Of a stretch of 64,000 bases of DNA, positions 55,901 to 60,826 are shown piece after piece. The notes beneath the pieces were generated by a model, which had not been told where the DNA came from, ran no database searches, and saw nothing but the letters and a program-made list of their open reading frames with translations. The stretch covers positions 744,001-808,000 of the forward strand of contig CP085830.1 of the NCBI GenBank assembly GCA_020809705.1, given 5' to 3'. Position 1 is the stretch's first letter; every line of letters starts with the position of its first letter. The translations under genes were made by a program, and so were the position numbers. Origin of the DNA: Calonectria ilicicola. Its lineage: Eukaryota; Ascomycota; Sordariomycetes; Hypocreales; Nectriaceae.

Positions 55901-58252
55901 ACAACTTTCAGTACAATTTACCGTATCCCAGATGGGGATCAGCTGATCACGGTTCCTATTGGCCAGCCTCTAAGTAACTCTTGCGCTTACGTTATGGATA
56001 GCCAGCAACGCCTTGTTCCACTCGGTGTTGTCGGTGAGCTTGTGGTCACAGGCGATGGTTTAGCTAGAGGCTATACTGACCCGGAGCGAAACATTGATCG
56101 TTTCGTGTCGATTACGATTGATAATACTGCCCTAAAGGCCTACCGCACTGGAGATTACGCTCGTTATCGGGTAACCGACGGTCAAATCGAATGTTTGGGG
56201 CGAATGGACGGCCAAGTCAAGATTCGAGGGCAGCGTGTCGAAATCGGGGAGATTGAACATGTTCTGCGCTGTCATAGCTCCGTGGAAGACGCCGTTACTG
56301 TAATACAACATAGAAGTAACGGCGAAGCTCAATTAGCCAGCTTCATTACAGCATCTCAAATTGTAAAGTCACAAGAGGAGCAGGACAACAAAAGCACAGA
56401 CCAGGTCAACTCTTCAAAACACTTGAACGGGGACTCAATCGGATCACTCAACAACCACTTGTTGCAGAACGAATATCACCAAAAAATTCAGAAAGAACTC
56501 AAAAGGCAATTGCGCGACAAACTGCCACCATACATGGTCCCGGACATAGTAACTATTCTCGATAAAATGCCGATGAACAACAACGGCAAGGTAGACCGAC
56601 AAGCACTCACCACAATGGTGCAGACTCAAACGATATCACGAGAGTCAATTCGTCTGCCCTATTCCAAATTAGAGCACCAGATGCAAAGTATATGGGCTCA
56701 GGTTCTTGGTATGGAGCCAACCACAATCGGACTGGATGATGGCTTCTTCCAATTAGGCGGCAACTCCATTACTGCCATGAAGCTCGTCGCCGCATGTCGA
56801 AGTGCTGGGCTTGAAATCACCATGCAGGAAGTATTTAAGCAAGGCACACTTGAGGATTTGGCCAAGCAATGCCGTAAGGGTGACGAGGCGATTGAAGATT
56901 TGGGTGATGTTGTCCTTGTGAACCCCACAACCAAGGCAAACCTTCTCAAGCAGCTTGATTCATTGAATATTGGCATCAACTCTCAGGACATTGAAGATAT
57001 CCTTCCTACTACAAGTTTTCAAGAGCACAGTATATCCCAAGCAGAGTCAACAGGATTGGTGGCCAATTATATGTTGCTTGACTTGGATCGCAAGACTAAT
57101 CTGACGCGACTGGAAAATTGCTGCCGATTGACTCTGGAAAGATTTCCTCTGCTCCGATCACATTTCCTGCGCCTTTCAGAAAAGCTCTGGCAAGTTGTTC
57201 TACGTCAAGTGGATTGTCGCTTGCGTATTCACGACGTATCCGAAGACGTTGAGAAATCCACAGTCGATTATTGCGACAATGACAAAAAGGTCTTGAGCCC
57301 CGACGGATTGCCCACCGCCTTCGCTCTTCTTCGACACAAGGATGAAGGTCTCCGACTTATTGTACGCATGTCGCATTCCCAATATGATGGATATTCCATG
57401 GCCACCATGCTTCAATCATTGATGAACGCAGATGAGACAAAGTTTTGCGATCAGTCAAACTTTTCAAGATTTTTGAGCTATGCCCACAAGCAGCGCGGTC
57501 TCTCAATCAAGTATTGGGGCGAGGTGTTGGAAGGATCTCCTTATACATCAATTCAGACAAGCCTTCCTCCACTATCGGATTCAGTGAGCGGCAAGGCAAA
57601 GCGCATGAAAATTGAAACAACCATCAGACAACCACCACTTCCAAACCAAATTACTTTGGCCACTCTCGTCAGCACAGCCTGGGTTGTTCTCCTAGCTCGG
57701 TTAACGGGGTCTGAAGATGTGAATTTTGGTCATGTTGTGGCTGGTCGAAATTCTGGTCCGGTGGGCATTGATAAGATCGTCGGACCATGTGTCAACTACA
57801 TTCCGATGCGGCTGAAGCTTTCGTCCTCTCAAAGCACATCCCAGTCTCTTCTCTCTATGCAACAGCAATTTATTGCACCAGACGGGGCAGACTCTCTAGG
57901 GTTCCGCGATATTATCGACCGCTGCACAAGTTGGCCAGCTGGGTCATTCTACAACTCCCTAGTTCAACATCAAAATGTGGGTGAAAATCCAGAGATCCAC
58001 TCTTCCGAGGGTTCATCCCGCATGACCTTTTACGAAGATCGCGATCCACACAACACGTTTCCTTGCCCTGTTTTAATGTCTTATCCCAAGGGTGACTTCG
58101 TACAAATCCAGCTCTTAGTAAACACGGATATTATGACAGAGGACACGGCACAGAGAGTTATTGATGGTCTCTGCAGAATCATGGGCAAACTATGTGAGTC
58201 TGTGGATGAACCTCTGCTATCATGGGTTGGAAATTTTGAACTAGCTATTTGA
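41321..58252 (+). CDS. Pentamodular non-ribosomal peptide synthetase
   Basis: A single 5643-codon frame without introns. Order by residue: C remnant ~46-270, A1 295-800, T1 825-893, C2 925-1330, A2 1354-1850, T2 1885-1950, C3 1968-2400, A3 2421-2930, T3 2950-3020, C4 3055-3465, A4 3488-3990, T4 4020-4090, C5 4105-4540, A5 4560-5085, T5 5115-5185, CT 5217-5643. All five A domains keep FTSGSTGxPKG and YxTGD/YKTGD; all T domains keep LGG(S/N/H)SI; C2-C5 keep HHxxxDG. No epimerase, N-methyltransferase, reductase or thioesterase is present. Five A-T pairs and a terminal CT domain predict a pentapeptide released by CT, most likely cyclised. The missing first-half of the starter C domain is common in fungal NRPSs. 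No product can be named from sequence alone. Confidence 0.97.
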   Translation: MNMSADERGSTNGHANGQCTNGDEMCRGLHSDNTPNKGPHYVPSRNEISHYWKNALANCECCPFPALPTSVKQACADNVVEHQFQFQDPKVPGITIQTIIFAAWALIVSRATSTEDVIFGVSRMDGNATSAVPLRVQPRHGQTVSDYLKLLQKQAMDLEPFERTDLQQIISMCPQAQQALPFQTALVMHEKEDGKTRDTTSGRQSLSQVAGGYPFALVHEFWPGADQTTVKTSFDPRVIDLPMVDGLLRRLALVVGQMTDACSDKTINDIRMATEGDLNKIWNWNASVPQPGLKCARELFEIQVLTQSEALAICAWDGELTYGELNQLSTTLASRLVGLGVASGVIVPLLFEKSMWTTVAVMAVLKAGGAFVILDPALPEQRLINAAQQVGADKILCSSPAYGTAVKLAKNAIAIDHDFFSQPEEGQQELLPYDISSLAYVVFTSGSTGTPKGVMIGHQNLASALHHQPSHLGLKPGSRVFDFSAYSFDMSIYNLFATLCTGGCLCVPNEQDRQNDLSGALAKFQSNFVIFTPSIAQYLSLDNLPNLETVLFIGEALKLNHFSSWWGRIRVINTYGPAECTPISTINHMATNEHETLGIGKGTGSIPWVVDPENHHLLVPVGSVGELLLEGPCVGKGYLGDEEKTNRAFINDPKWLLKGSPERLGRHGRLYKTGDLVKNNPDGTLAFVGRKDAQVKINGQRVELGEIEHWVRKCIPEVIQVAVDLIVPNGETARPTLAAFLQVNGVSEFDLAKPHPVSTKIEETLTHHLPRYMMPSVFFYIEQIPLTPTGKRNRRRLQEIGGLFSSHELASIQLGMQKSRECPITEMERQLQSIWASVLNIEPGKIGLKDSFFRLGGSSIDAMKVVSKAREIGIELTVADIFRLMSLGAVAGQCRVPTDNTQEEILPFSLMGEEFNALSLHDPQLKSMRIQDAYPCTPLQEGLFSLSIKSPGDYVMQNVLELSPDVSISRFCDAWQQVARNTDVLRTRMTQYKHNLIQVVVDEDIHWIEATSLDNYLQSDKEIPIALAEQTTRYAIIRDSATSQRWFVLTIHHALYDGWSLPLIIDKVNGCYKGQRLKPEVKFNRFVKYIKNQDQDEAEGFWRKTLDGYNDTPFPALPASIQKPTPDKTIDRRFPVSKYTSSDITTSTLIRSAWALIAGCMANSDDVLFGTTVIGRNAPVPDIDEMLGPTIATVPIRTKLSKGMKISDYLNTVQSHFSEMIPYEQTGLQQIADVSAEAMQACAFQTLLIVQPQVSNNLDSLGKWQQNEQLELVNTYALVVELELGAEIVATARFDSRIVEPWIVEQMLEQLESVVAQLEDADFETRISDIKLITERQLDKIWEWNADTPTPLGRCAHELIEESVKSQPDSSAVSAWDGQLTYSELDDLASRLATNLVEYGVGPDVLVPLCFEKSMWTPVAILAVLKAGGGFVLLDRALPTQRLQSIVDQTGTKFVVSSTANMSFSSQLAERIIEVGQNTVSSLKPLISKSMSSQAASTAMCAVFTSGSTGVPKGVVLTHDNFCSGLKYQSSLLGFTKGSRVYDFASYSFDIAIHNAIATFVTGGCLCIPSDEDRKNNISDSIAAMKATIVDVTPSVAQLIDLVKVPDLKTLILAGEAVSVDTAARWWGKAHVINAYGPAECGISTVNATACRPEDCVHIGKGAGLLTWVVDPENHHALVPPGCIGELLLEGPLVGRGYLNEPEKTAAVFISDPVWMQTGSTSCPGRGGRLYKTGDLVRYNHDGSLLYLGRKDAQVKIRGQRVELDEVEHRLRECLHHSEQVCAEVIVPQGQQSTPLLAAFIQISTEQPHPVMGPISVDLETQLAQTLPNHMIPSVLISMRKLPMGVTEKIDRKQLREIGGCFTAQEIANLQTSAQGPKKQPKTDMERQIQQLWAQVLKIDPEVIGLDDSFLQLGGNSIIAMRLAGEAKQVGINLTVADLFRHPRLHEVASRASVADQLLNTIPRVEEGGPTKQSFAQERLWFVDQLHPGLTWYLLPYAARVRGKLDIDALNAALVALEFRHETLRTTFLTRDGAGFQEVHAPGRTRVKVINVHDATEDQVVQAVRKEQETPFDLRVEPGLRVHLYRLGATEFILTILMHHIVCDGWSIDILRKELAVFYSAALRGLDPLSTVKPLPIQYQDYSVWQKEEHQKAEHQCQLEYWVEKLETSRPAEFLYDKPRPAALSGRADIKTMRIEGSLFAKLQKTCGQLQATPFAVLLAAFRATHYRMTGQVDATIGYPNANRKQWELKNLIGFFVNLQCIRIQLEEESFEELVKQVQEKIVDSFDNQDVPFDNIVAKLQKQRDLSRHPLVQLAFAVHSQLDLGHFKLEGLEMENLDQSEASQFDLEFHFFQEKNALRGEVYYSTDIFLPETIDSMLSIFRNILIAALDEPKQPISLLRLLDENACSILNSMGLMQEQLNYPRDSSVVDLFSQQVGSCPSRIAVKDSTSELSYAQLDVLSDNLASWLRGQSLKPETLVGVFFDRCCEAIVAFLGILKANLAYLPLDVKTPVSRMETILSSVEGRKIILFPKNAKLPALNLQDIEFVEVSQIVDENKSEGDALAPVANTMPSPTSLAYVMFTSGSTGKPKGVMAEHRGIVRLAKGNMADYLPNATIMCHMSNVAFDAATWEIYSALLNGGTLVCIDSLVVLDLKRFADTLVREKITSAVFTTAFLKEILQEYPQSVNDITALLSGGDRLDPHDVLLAKKMMKMGQMINAYGPTENTSASAIYCVPDGESLTNGVPIGRAITGSGAYVMDPQQQLVPLGVLGELVLTGDGVSRGYTDPERNIDRFITVSIAGKTVRAYRTGDYVRYRPVDGQLEYFGRIDQQVKIRGHRVEIGEIEQALRNHNSVTDAVVVLHKDGQNTQLAGFVTVSKVNEVDGMDETDQVQVHDLQKMLKSQLPPYMIPQSINILEKMPINKNGKVDRQALQAMTPKGPPGTSSARQPTTEVEHQLQEVWGRILNVDALSIGLDDNFFQLGGHSITAMKLVSEARKIGLSLEVADIFRQQTLQLVASQAKKPSSKEIETLKPFELIGIGQSTELVLDEISSQYGLSLGSIEDAYPCTPLQEGIFTLSLKRPGDYINQATLELPEDLSLTLFCEAWEKAVSALPILRTRIIEHHSLGLLQITLDDSIKWASGSCLNTYLEADRVNPMSLGDRLSRYALIGDNKDKPKYFVWTLHHALYDGWSLQLILKAVNAAFQGMDIERGPQLQKFVKYVMEKDEEQTSAYWQNALGNSESAIFPSLPRSVQQPAADTVIEQSLSHIAPSQDVTAATQIHAAWALVVGRMTNSDDVTFGVTLSGRNAPVVDIDQMIVPAIATVPFRVKFSDDQSLSDYLQSVQRQAIDMVPFEQTGIHKISRLSSGCQHACTFQTLILVQLQDPQAECNDAFGKWEESEQTQWFNTYGLVIEVFPGPDHLVAKASFDSKVIERWVVEALLERLDFVLMQMQQSGHAQTISEIEMVTQKDAKKIWAWNHSVPSLVDSCVDEMVEKQAIADPDALAVHAWDGDLTYSQLDYYASGLANRLLKEGVKPDSLVPLCFEKSKWTPVAALAVLKAGGAFALLDPTLPEQRLNSTVQQLGSRVILSSTANLGLSSRLASIVVEVSEDSLKTLNKCGRRREPQAASTAMYVVFTSGSTGLPKGVIVTHANFASVSHHQSDIIGYDKASKVFDFASYAFDVSVYNIFVTFLNGGCLCIPSDADRKGNIAKAITDMRVTIAEFTPSVARLIEPRLVPGLKTLMFGGEAVNPSDAARWCGKARVLNTYGPAECTVTSTINVCSNPEDPPHIGTGAGATTWVVHPSNHSCLLPPGCIGELLLEGPLVARGYLNDQEKTAAAFIDDPSWLLRGGPGRTGRKGRLYKTGDLVRYRKDGSLEFIGRKDSQVKIHGQRIEVGEIEHWLQEYTPEASRVVVEVIHLRDSGPVLAAFLHVDMESRDKNTLHSIQMLPTPADVEDQLTQHLPAYMVPTVLFHTSEIPVGNTGKIDRKRLREIGASFTLQHLLDMRSSSQGPKRQPICESERQMQMIWAQVLDKNPDTIGLDDSFFHLGGNSIDVMKVVGAARRVGLSLTVASIFQDPRLHEVARQSLSPTSSSSMIQRTNMTGPFVTSFAQSQLLFLEQLYTGVVRYNMPCIIRIRGPLHHDALNTALRALETRHETLRTRFSSQEDGNLQIIQPVNTTPREIIDISSGLEDELLSKIRQDEVKPFDLSKEAGWRVSIYRMDENHHVLSIIMHHIISDGWSIEILRKELGAFYSMVIANRDPLSSIEPLPIQYKDYSIWQKEPEQVQEHRRQEEYWFSQLETSQPAELPCDKPRPTTLSGDAGIESFKINGHLYNKLQNFCKSNGVTPFMGLLAAFRATQYRLTGQSNATIGSLNANRDRWEVKDVIGFFVNLQALRIDIEDETFEQLVQQVQSVTIASFANQDMPFENIVSRLQRGRDISRNPIAQICFSLHPETNEIEFPLEGLETELIGQSITTRFDIEFHLYQQERALQGEIVYSTDLYVPETMKNLASTFLSVLEAALDQPNTPVSSLPLLTETAYSKLKNMGLIEMPRTDYPRDSNVVDIFRQQVSMNPDKVAVKDQSIHLTYSQLDEQSDALAQWLLQHGYAPETLVGVLANRSCHAIIAFLGILKANLAYLPFDVKIPAGRFKDILSSLHGHKLVLVGSDVSIPTTDLDQVEFVPILEALSCELNFGTLSASLTPSAASLAYVMFTSGSTGKPKGVMIEHRGIVRLVKQSNISQYLPSRGAISHVSSVAFDTSIWEIYGALLNGLSLVCIDAMTVLDPQALARTLIEEDVRSAFFTPLLLKQIISGAPTAIKGLESLYVGGEHFSPLEAQAAKSLMAGHVINSYGPTENTTFSTIYRIPDGDQLITVPIGQPLSNSCAYVMDSQQRLVPLGVVGELVVTGDGLARGYTDPERNIDRFVSITIDNTALKAYRTGDYARYRVTDGQIECLGRMDGQVKIRGQRVEIGEIEHVLRCHSSVEDAVTVIQHRSNGEAQLASFITASQIVKSQEEQDNKSTDQVNSSKHLNGDSIGSLNNHLLQNEYHQKIQKELKRQLRDKLPPYMVPDIVTILDKMPMNNNGKVDRQALTTMVQTQTISRESIRLPYSKLEHQMQSIWAQVLGMEPTTIGLDDGFFQLGGNSITAMKLVAACRSAGLEITMQEVFKQGTLEDLAKQCRKGDEAIEDLGDVVLVNPTTKANLLKQLDSLNIGINSQDIEDILPTTSFQEHSISQAESTGLVANYMLLDLDRKTNLTRLENCCRLTLERFPLLRSHFLRLSEKLWQVVLRQVDCRLRIHDVSEDVEKSTVDYCDNDKKVLSPDGLPTAFALLRHKDEGLRLIVRMSHSQYDGYSMATMLQSLMNADETKFCDQSNFSRFLSYAHKQRGLSIKYWGEVLEGSPYTSIQTSLPPLSDSVSGKAKRMKIETTIRQPPLPNQITLATLVSTAWVVLLARLTGSEDVNFGHVVAGRNSGPVGIDKIVGPCVNYIPMRLKLSSSQSTSQSLLSMQQQFIAPDGADSLGFRDIIDRCTSWPAGSFYNSLVQHQNVGENPEIHSSEGSSRMTFYEDRDPHNTFPCPVLMSYPKGDFVQIQLLVNTDIMTEDTAQRVIDGLCRIMGKLCESVDEPLLSWVGNFELAI
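44000..47190 (+). other. NRPS module 2: C2, A2, T2 (common fungal type)
   Basis: C2 opens DAYPCTPLQEGLFSLS and has HHALYDGWS (near 44471). A2 gives D-I-H-V-I-A-A-I-S at the specificity positions and is one residue shorter than A1/A4 in the loop after GPAEC (CGIST against CTPIST/CTVTST). Its A10 reads TEKIDRKQL, with Glu replacing the usual Gly. T2 is LGGNSI near 47057. No epimerisation domain lies between T2 and C3. Confidence 0.85.
47191..50400 (+). other. NRPS module 3: C3, A3, T3 (enniatin/cyclosporin-like type)
   Basis: C3 opens SFAQERLWFVDQLHPG and has HHIVCDGWS (near 47615), the style of C domains in enniatin and cyclosporin synthetases. A3 starts NYPRDSSVVDLFSQQV and has ILKANLAYLPLDV and GDGVSRGYTDPERN. 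Specificity positions read D-A-W-F-L-G-A-S-A-K, whose DAWFLG opening is that of several leucine-type codes, so a branched or other hydrophobic residue is a cautious guess. No N-methyltransferase is inserted. T3 is LGGHSI near 50261. Confidence 0.85.
50401..53600 (+). other. NRPS module 4: C4, A4, T4 (common fungal type)
   Basis: C4 opens DAYPCTPLQEGIFTLS and has HHALYDGWS (near 50870), closely like C2. A4 reads D-V-Y-F-M-G-T-V-T at the specificity positions, with an orthodox TGKIDRKRL end. T4 is LGGNSI near 53468. It resembles module 2 throughout (CxDEMVEKQ... / AHELIEES..., AWDGxLTYSxLD). Confidence 0.85.
53601..56900 (+). other. NRPS module 5: C5, A5, T5 (enniatin/cyclosporin-like type)
   Basis: C5 opens TSFAQSQLLFLEQL and has HHIISDGWS (near 54026). 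A5 starts DYPRDSNVVDIFRQQV; specificity positions read D-T-W-F-Y-G-S-T-F-K. Between the A8 region (RGQRVEIGEIEH) and LPPYMVP it carries a ~57-residue low-complexity Asn/Gln/Ser-rich segment where A3 has ~28 residues. This is the place where relatives carry an N-methyltransferase. T5 is LGGNSI near 56753. Confidence 0.85.
56970..58249 (+). other. NRPS terminal condensation-like (CT) domain
   Basis: Opens DIEDILPTTSFQ and has SHSQYDGYS (near 57371) in place of HHxxxDG, the form typical of fungal CT domains, which release the chain by head-to-tail cyclisation. The remaining C-domain core is intact (LVSTAWVVLLARLTGSEDVNFG, GRNSGPVGIDKIVGPCVNYIPMR). The protein ends shortly after, with no TE. Confidence 0.88.
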
Positions 58253-58517
58253 GTGTAAAGTTTTAGTTGTCCTTAATTATTATATTTTTATTTACTCTTT
58301 CACAATTGTCGAATTTGCTGGATCCCCTCTGTCATTTATGTATATGGCTTTTTTAGTATGCGCCACCCCCTCGTTGTCCACAGTAACACCAATCAGCTTG
58401 GGTAAAATAACTTGTTGCGGAGGGTACAGCCGGAGATGCTCGGTTTCCTTCGGGTGCGACTCTGACTAAAGTGAGACATACAGGACACAACAAATGGATG
58501 ACGCCCGCAGAAGCTGA

Positions 58518-60103
58518 CATAGCCTCGCCATTTTTCATCATCTCACCTCGCCATGGAAAAAGCTTCCGACTGAAATCCTGTCCAAAATCGTCGACATTCT
58601 GGTCTACGATCATCACTTTCCCTCCTCGTCCGCACGGTTACGCAAAGGCTCAATTGCCCCCTATGTTGTTGTTAATCACTGGTGGAAAGCCCTTGTTGAG
58701 GAGCACACGTTTCGATCCGTGATATTAGTCGCATTCTCCCCCGGGTATTACCAGGCCAAGGAGATTCTAACCTCAGAAAGACTCCATCATCTTCGGAAGC
58801 TTGAAGTGAACATTGGTTTTCCCGCCACTCGTCGTACGGAAGAGGCAATCCACGCGATGCGCTGGTTCCGTGGAGCGCCTCAGAAGCTGGATGCTGCTCA
58901 GGCAAAAGCAGATCAAGATTCGTTCAACGTCATTATGGGGGATATATTCCATATTCTCAATCGGGCCCCCTTCAGACAAAGTCCAACGATCTCTCTCAAC
59001 ATCAACGTTCGGGAACGTGCAAGACTCCTCCACTTCGATGGGCCCAATTCTGACAACGGCGATCTAATGCGTATTGCACAAGGATTTCTGCCTATGTCTC
59101 TTGAGCTCTCTTCATGCCCAGAGAGTTATCTACCTGAATTAAACATGGTCTCTGAATTCGTCGCCAATTTCAAATCCTATGAACTTTTGGTTTCGTCAAG
59201 ATCACTATCTCTCATGGTAGGTAAGATGCCCCGCTTGAAGAGGATGAATTTGGTCTCAAATGATGGAGAGAAAACAAACCCTAAGCTCAGAACCCAGGAA
59301 CGTATCGGTGAGTTTCTACTAAACACTGGTCTCAACATAATCTAATGTCCGCAGAGCTAGCCAGTGCCCTCGAAACGTTGCCTCAGTCGCTTGAAGGATT
59401 TAGTCTCCATTATCGCCGAAACCCACCGATCTATCATTCATACCAATACCCTAGCGTGATTCCCCCGACAGATGTATGCGATCCTCTCAGCCGGGCGCTG
59501 CGCTTACTATCACAGCGCAGAGGACTCAGAAAATTTGTTATTGACGCAAGTGTTGACGCCTCCATTTTCTGGCCTAAAGATCAAGACCCTGAAGTCGCCG
59601 AGTGGCCAGATCTTCAGCAATTTGATGTTACCCTGCACCCGGTTCTCCCTTCAGGGGAATGGTTGGGAGTCGAAAATCCCCTCGTACGGCCAGGGTTACT
59701 AATGCCCCCTCGCCTGCCAGGGCACCCTCCAGGTGAATATTCTCACCGCCAGTTTCGATTTCATGCAAAGGCCAAACTTTTCGATGAGATCTATATAGCT
59801 GCTGGCCGTGTCGCTTGTCAGATGCCTCAACTTTCAACTCTAAAAATAGGATGCAGCTATCCATGCACAGAGGGCTTAAGTTTCCGTCCAGATGTGGCCG
59901 AATTGAATGTTGCATGTCTGGAACTTGTTGGTGGATACAAGGATGATCTTGAACAAGAAGTCCAACATGTCTGGAAAGCAGTTTGCGCGAAGCATGGGAG
60001 GGAATTCAGTCCTCTCGTTACTCCTAACAAGGAGGATACTGTGCACTTTAAAGGAGCAGTACATGTTCACTTTCCAGAAACTGTCACTTGCTTTAGAACA
60101 TGA
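58518..60103 (+). CDS. F-box domain protein (start unresolved)
   Basis: The frame opens after a TGA at 58515-58517 and reads SPWKKLPTEILSKIVDILVYDHHF, an F-box helix pair, then SIAPYVVVNHWWKALVEEHTFRSVIL and long leucine-rich regions with many Pro/Arg motifs. An intron (59308-59354, GTGAGT...TCTAATGT...GCAG) joins QERI-E to LASALETLPQSLEGF. The stop is at 60101-60103. F-box proteins act as substrate adaptors of SCF ubiquitin ligases; target unknown. No ATG precedes the F-box in this frame. An ATG at 58494 is in frame but blocked by the TGA, and an ATG at 58498 (MTPAEADIASPF...) is one frame off, so the 5' end has an unseen intron or a frameshift lesion. Confidence 0.75.
59308..59354 (+). other. 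Intron of the F-box gene
   Basis: GTGAGT donor, TCTAATG branch-like site, GCAG acceptor, 47 bp. It joins the two long frames in the F-box gene. Confidence 0.85.
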
Positions 60104-60583
60104 GACTAACTCTAATAATATGATTTCGCTTCTACAATAACCAAATAGACATGAGGACTTGATGCTAACAGCTTAGCCGTATTTATAAATGCACAATGCA
60201 ACCAACTTGCAGTTCCACTTAAGATCATAGTTTCCCAAGACATCTCGCAGACTTGGCTAGGGATTTTTTGCATCCCTATCCTCGACCGGATATTCCATAG
60301 TATTAGGTTTCTCTATTGACATTTCGAAATAAGTTATGGGCTAGAAGCTTCATAGTGATTCATGGACAGAATTGGAACACGAAAATAAAGACAAGGGGTT
60401 CTGTTTGCATTAGATCGCAAATTATGCACCAAATTGGCGACATACTTTCCATCATCTTAAGCCCATTCTTATCCCAAAGCATCGTAATGTGGCATCCTAG
60501 TTTAATATTCTAATTTAGGACTATATAAAGCCAAGGTACATGAATGAAGTAGTCTTAAAAGAGAATACACTATTCTAACCGTA
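60104..60583. other. Intergenic, no supported gene
   Basis: Spacer after the F-box gene. Nothing recognisable. Confidence 0.5.
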
Positions 60584-60823
60584 TCATCGCAGCAGTCCCA
60601 GATCACGAAATCTTTCAACATTGTTTTTATTGTTGAATACGCTGGGGGTATCATAATTCATAATTTCAATGCCTCGAGTCACACCGTAGGGAGCGAGGAT
60701 AACTTCGCGCAAATAGCCTCTGCGGCAATGTAATGGGAGTTTTCGCAGCCTATGCATTACAGTTTGCCAACCACTATAGCCAAAATAAGGATGGTCAGCA
60801 CTTTCCCCAATAATGACATGGCC
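60584..60823 (-). pseudogene. Unidentified protein fragment, minus strand
   Basis: A 79-codon frame bounded by an upstream TAA (60824-60826) reads GHVIIGESADHPYFGYSGWQ, then MHRLRKLPLHCRRGYLREVI, then GVTRGIEIMNYDTPSVFNN and ERFRDLGLLR before TGA. The composition, the even hydrophobic spacing and a natural-looking C-terminus make it look like the end of a real protein. Upstream minus frames (about 60890-61300) might hold more of it in other frames. I do not recognise the family. Likely the tail of a decayed gene or a 3' exon. Confidence 0.4.
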
Positions 60824-60826
60824 TTA

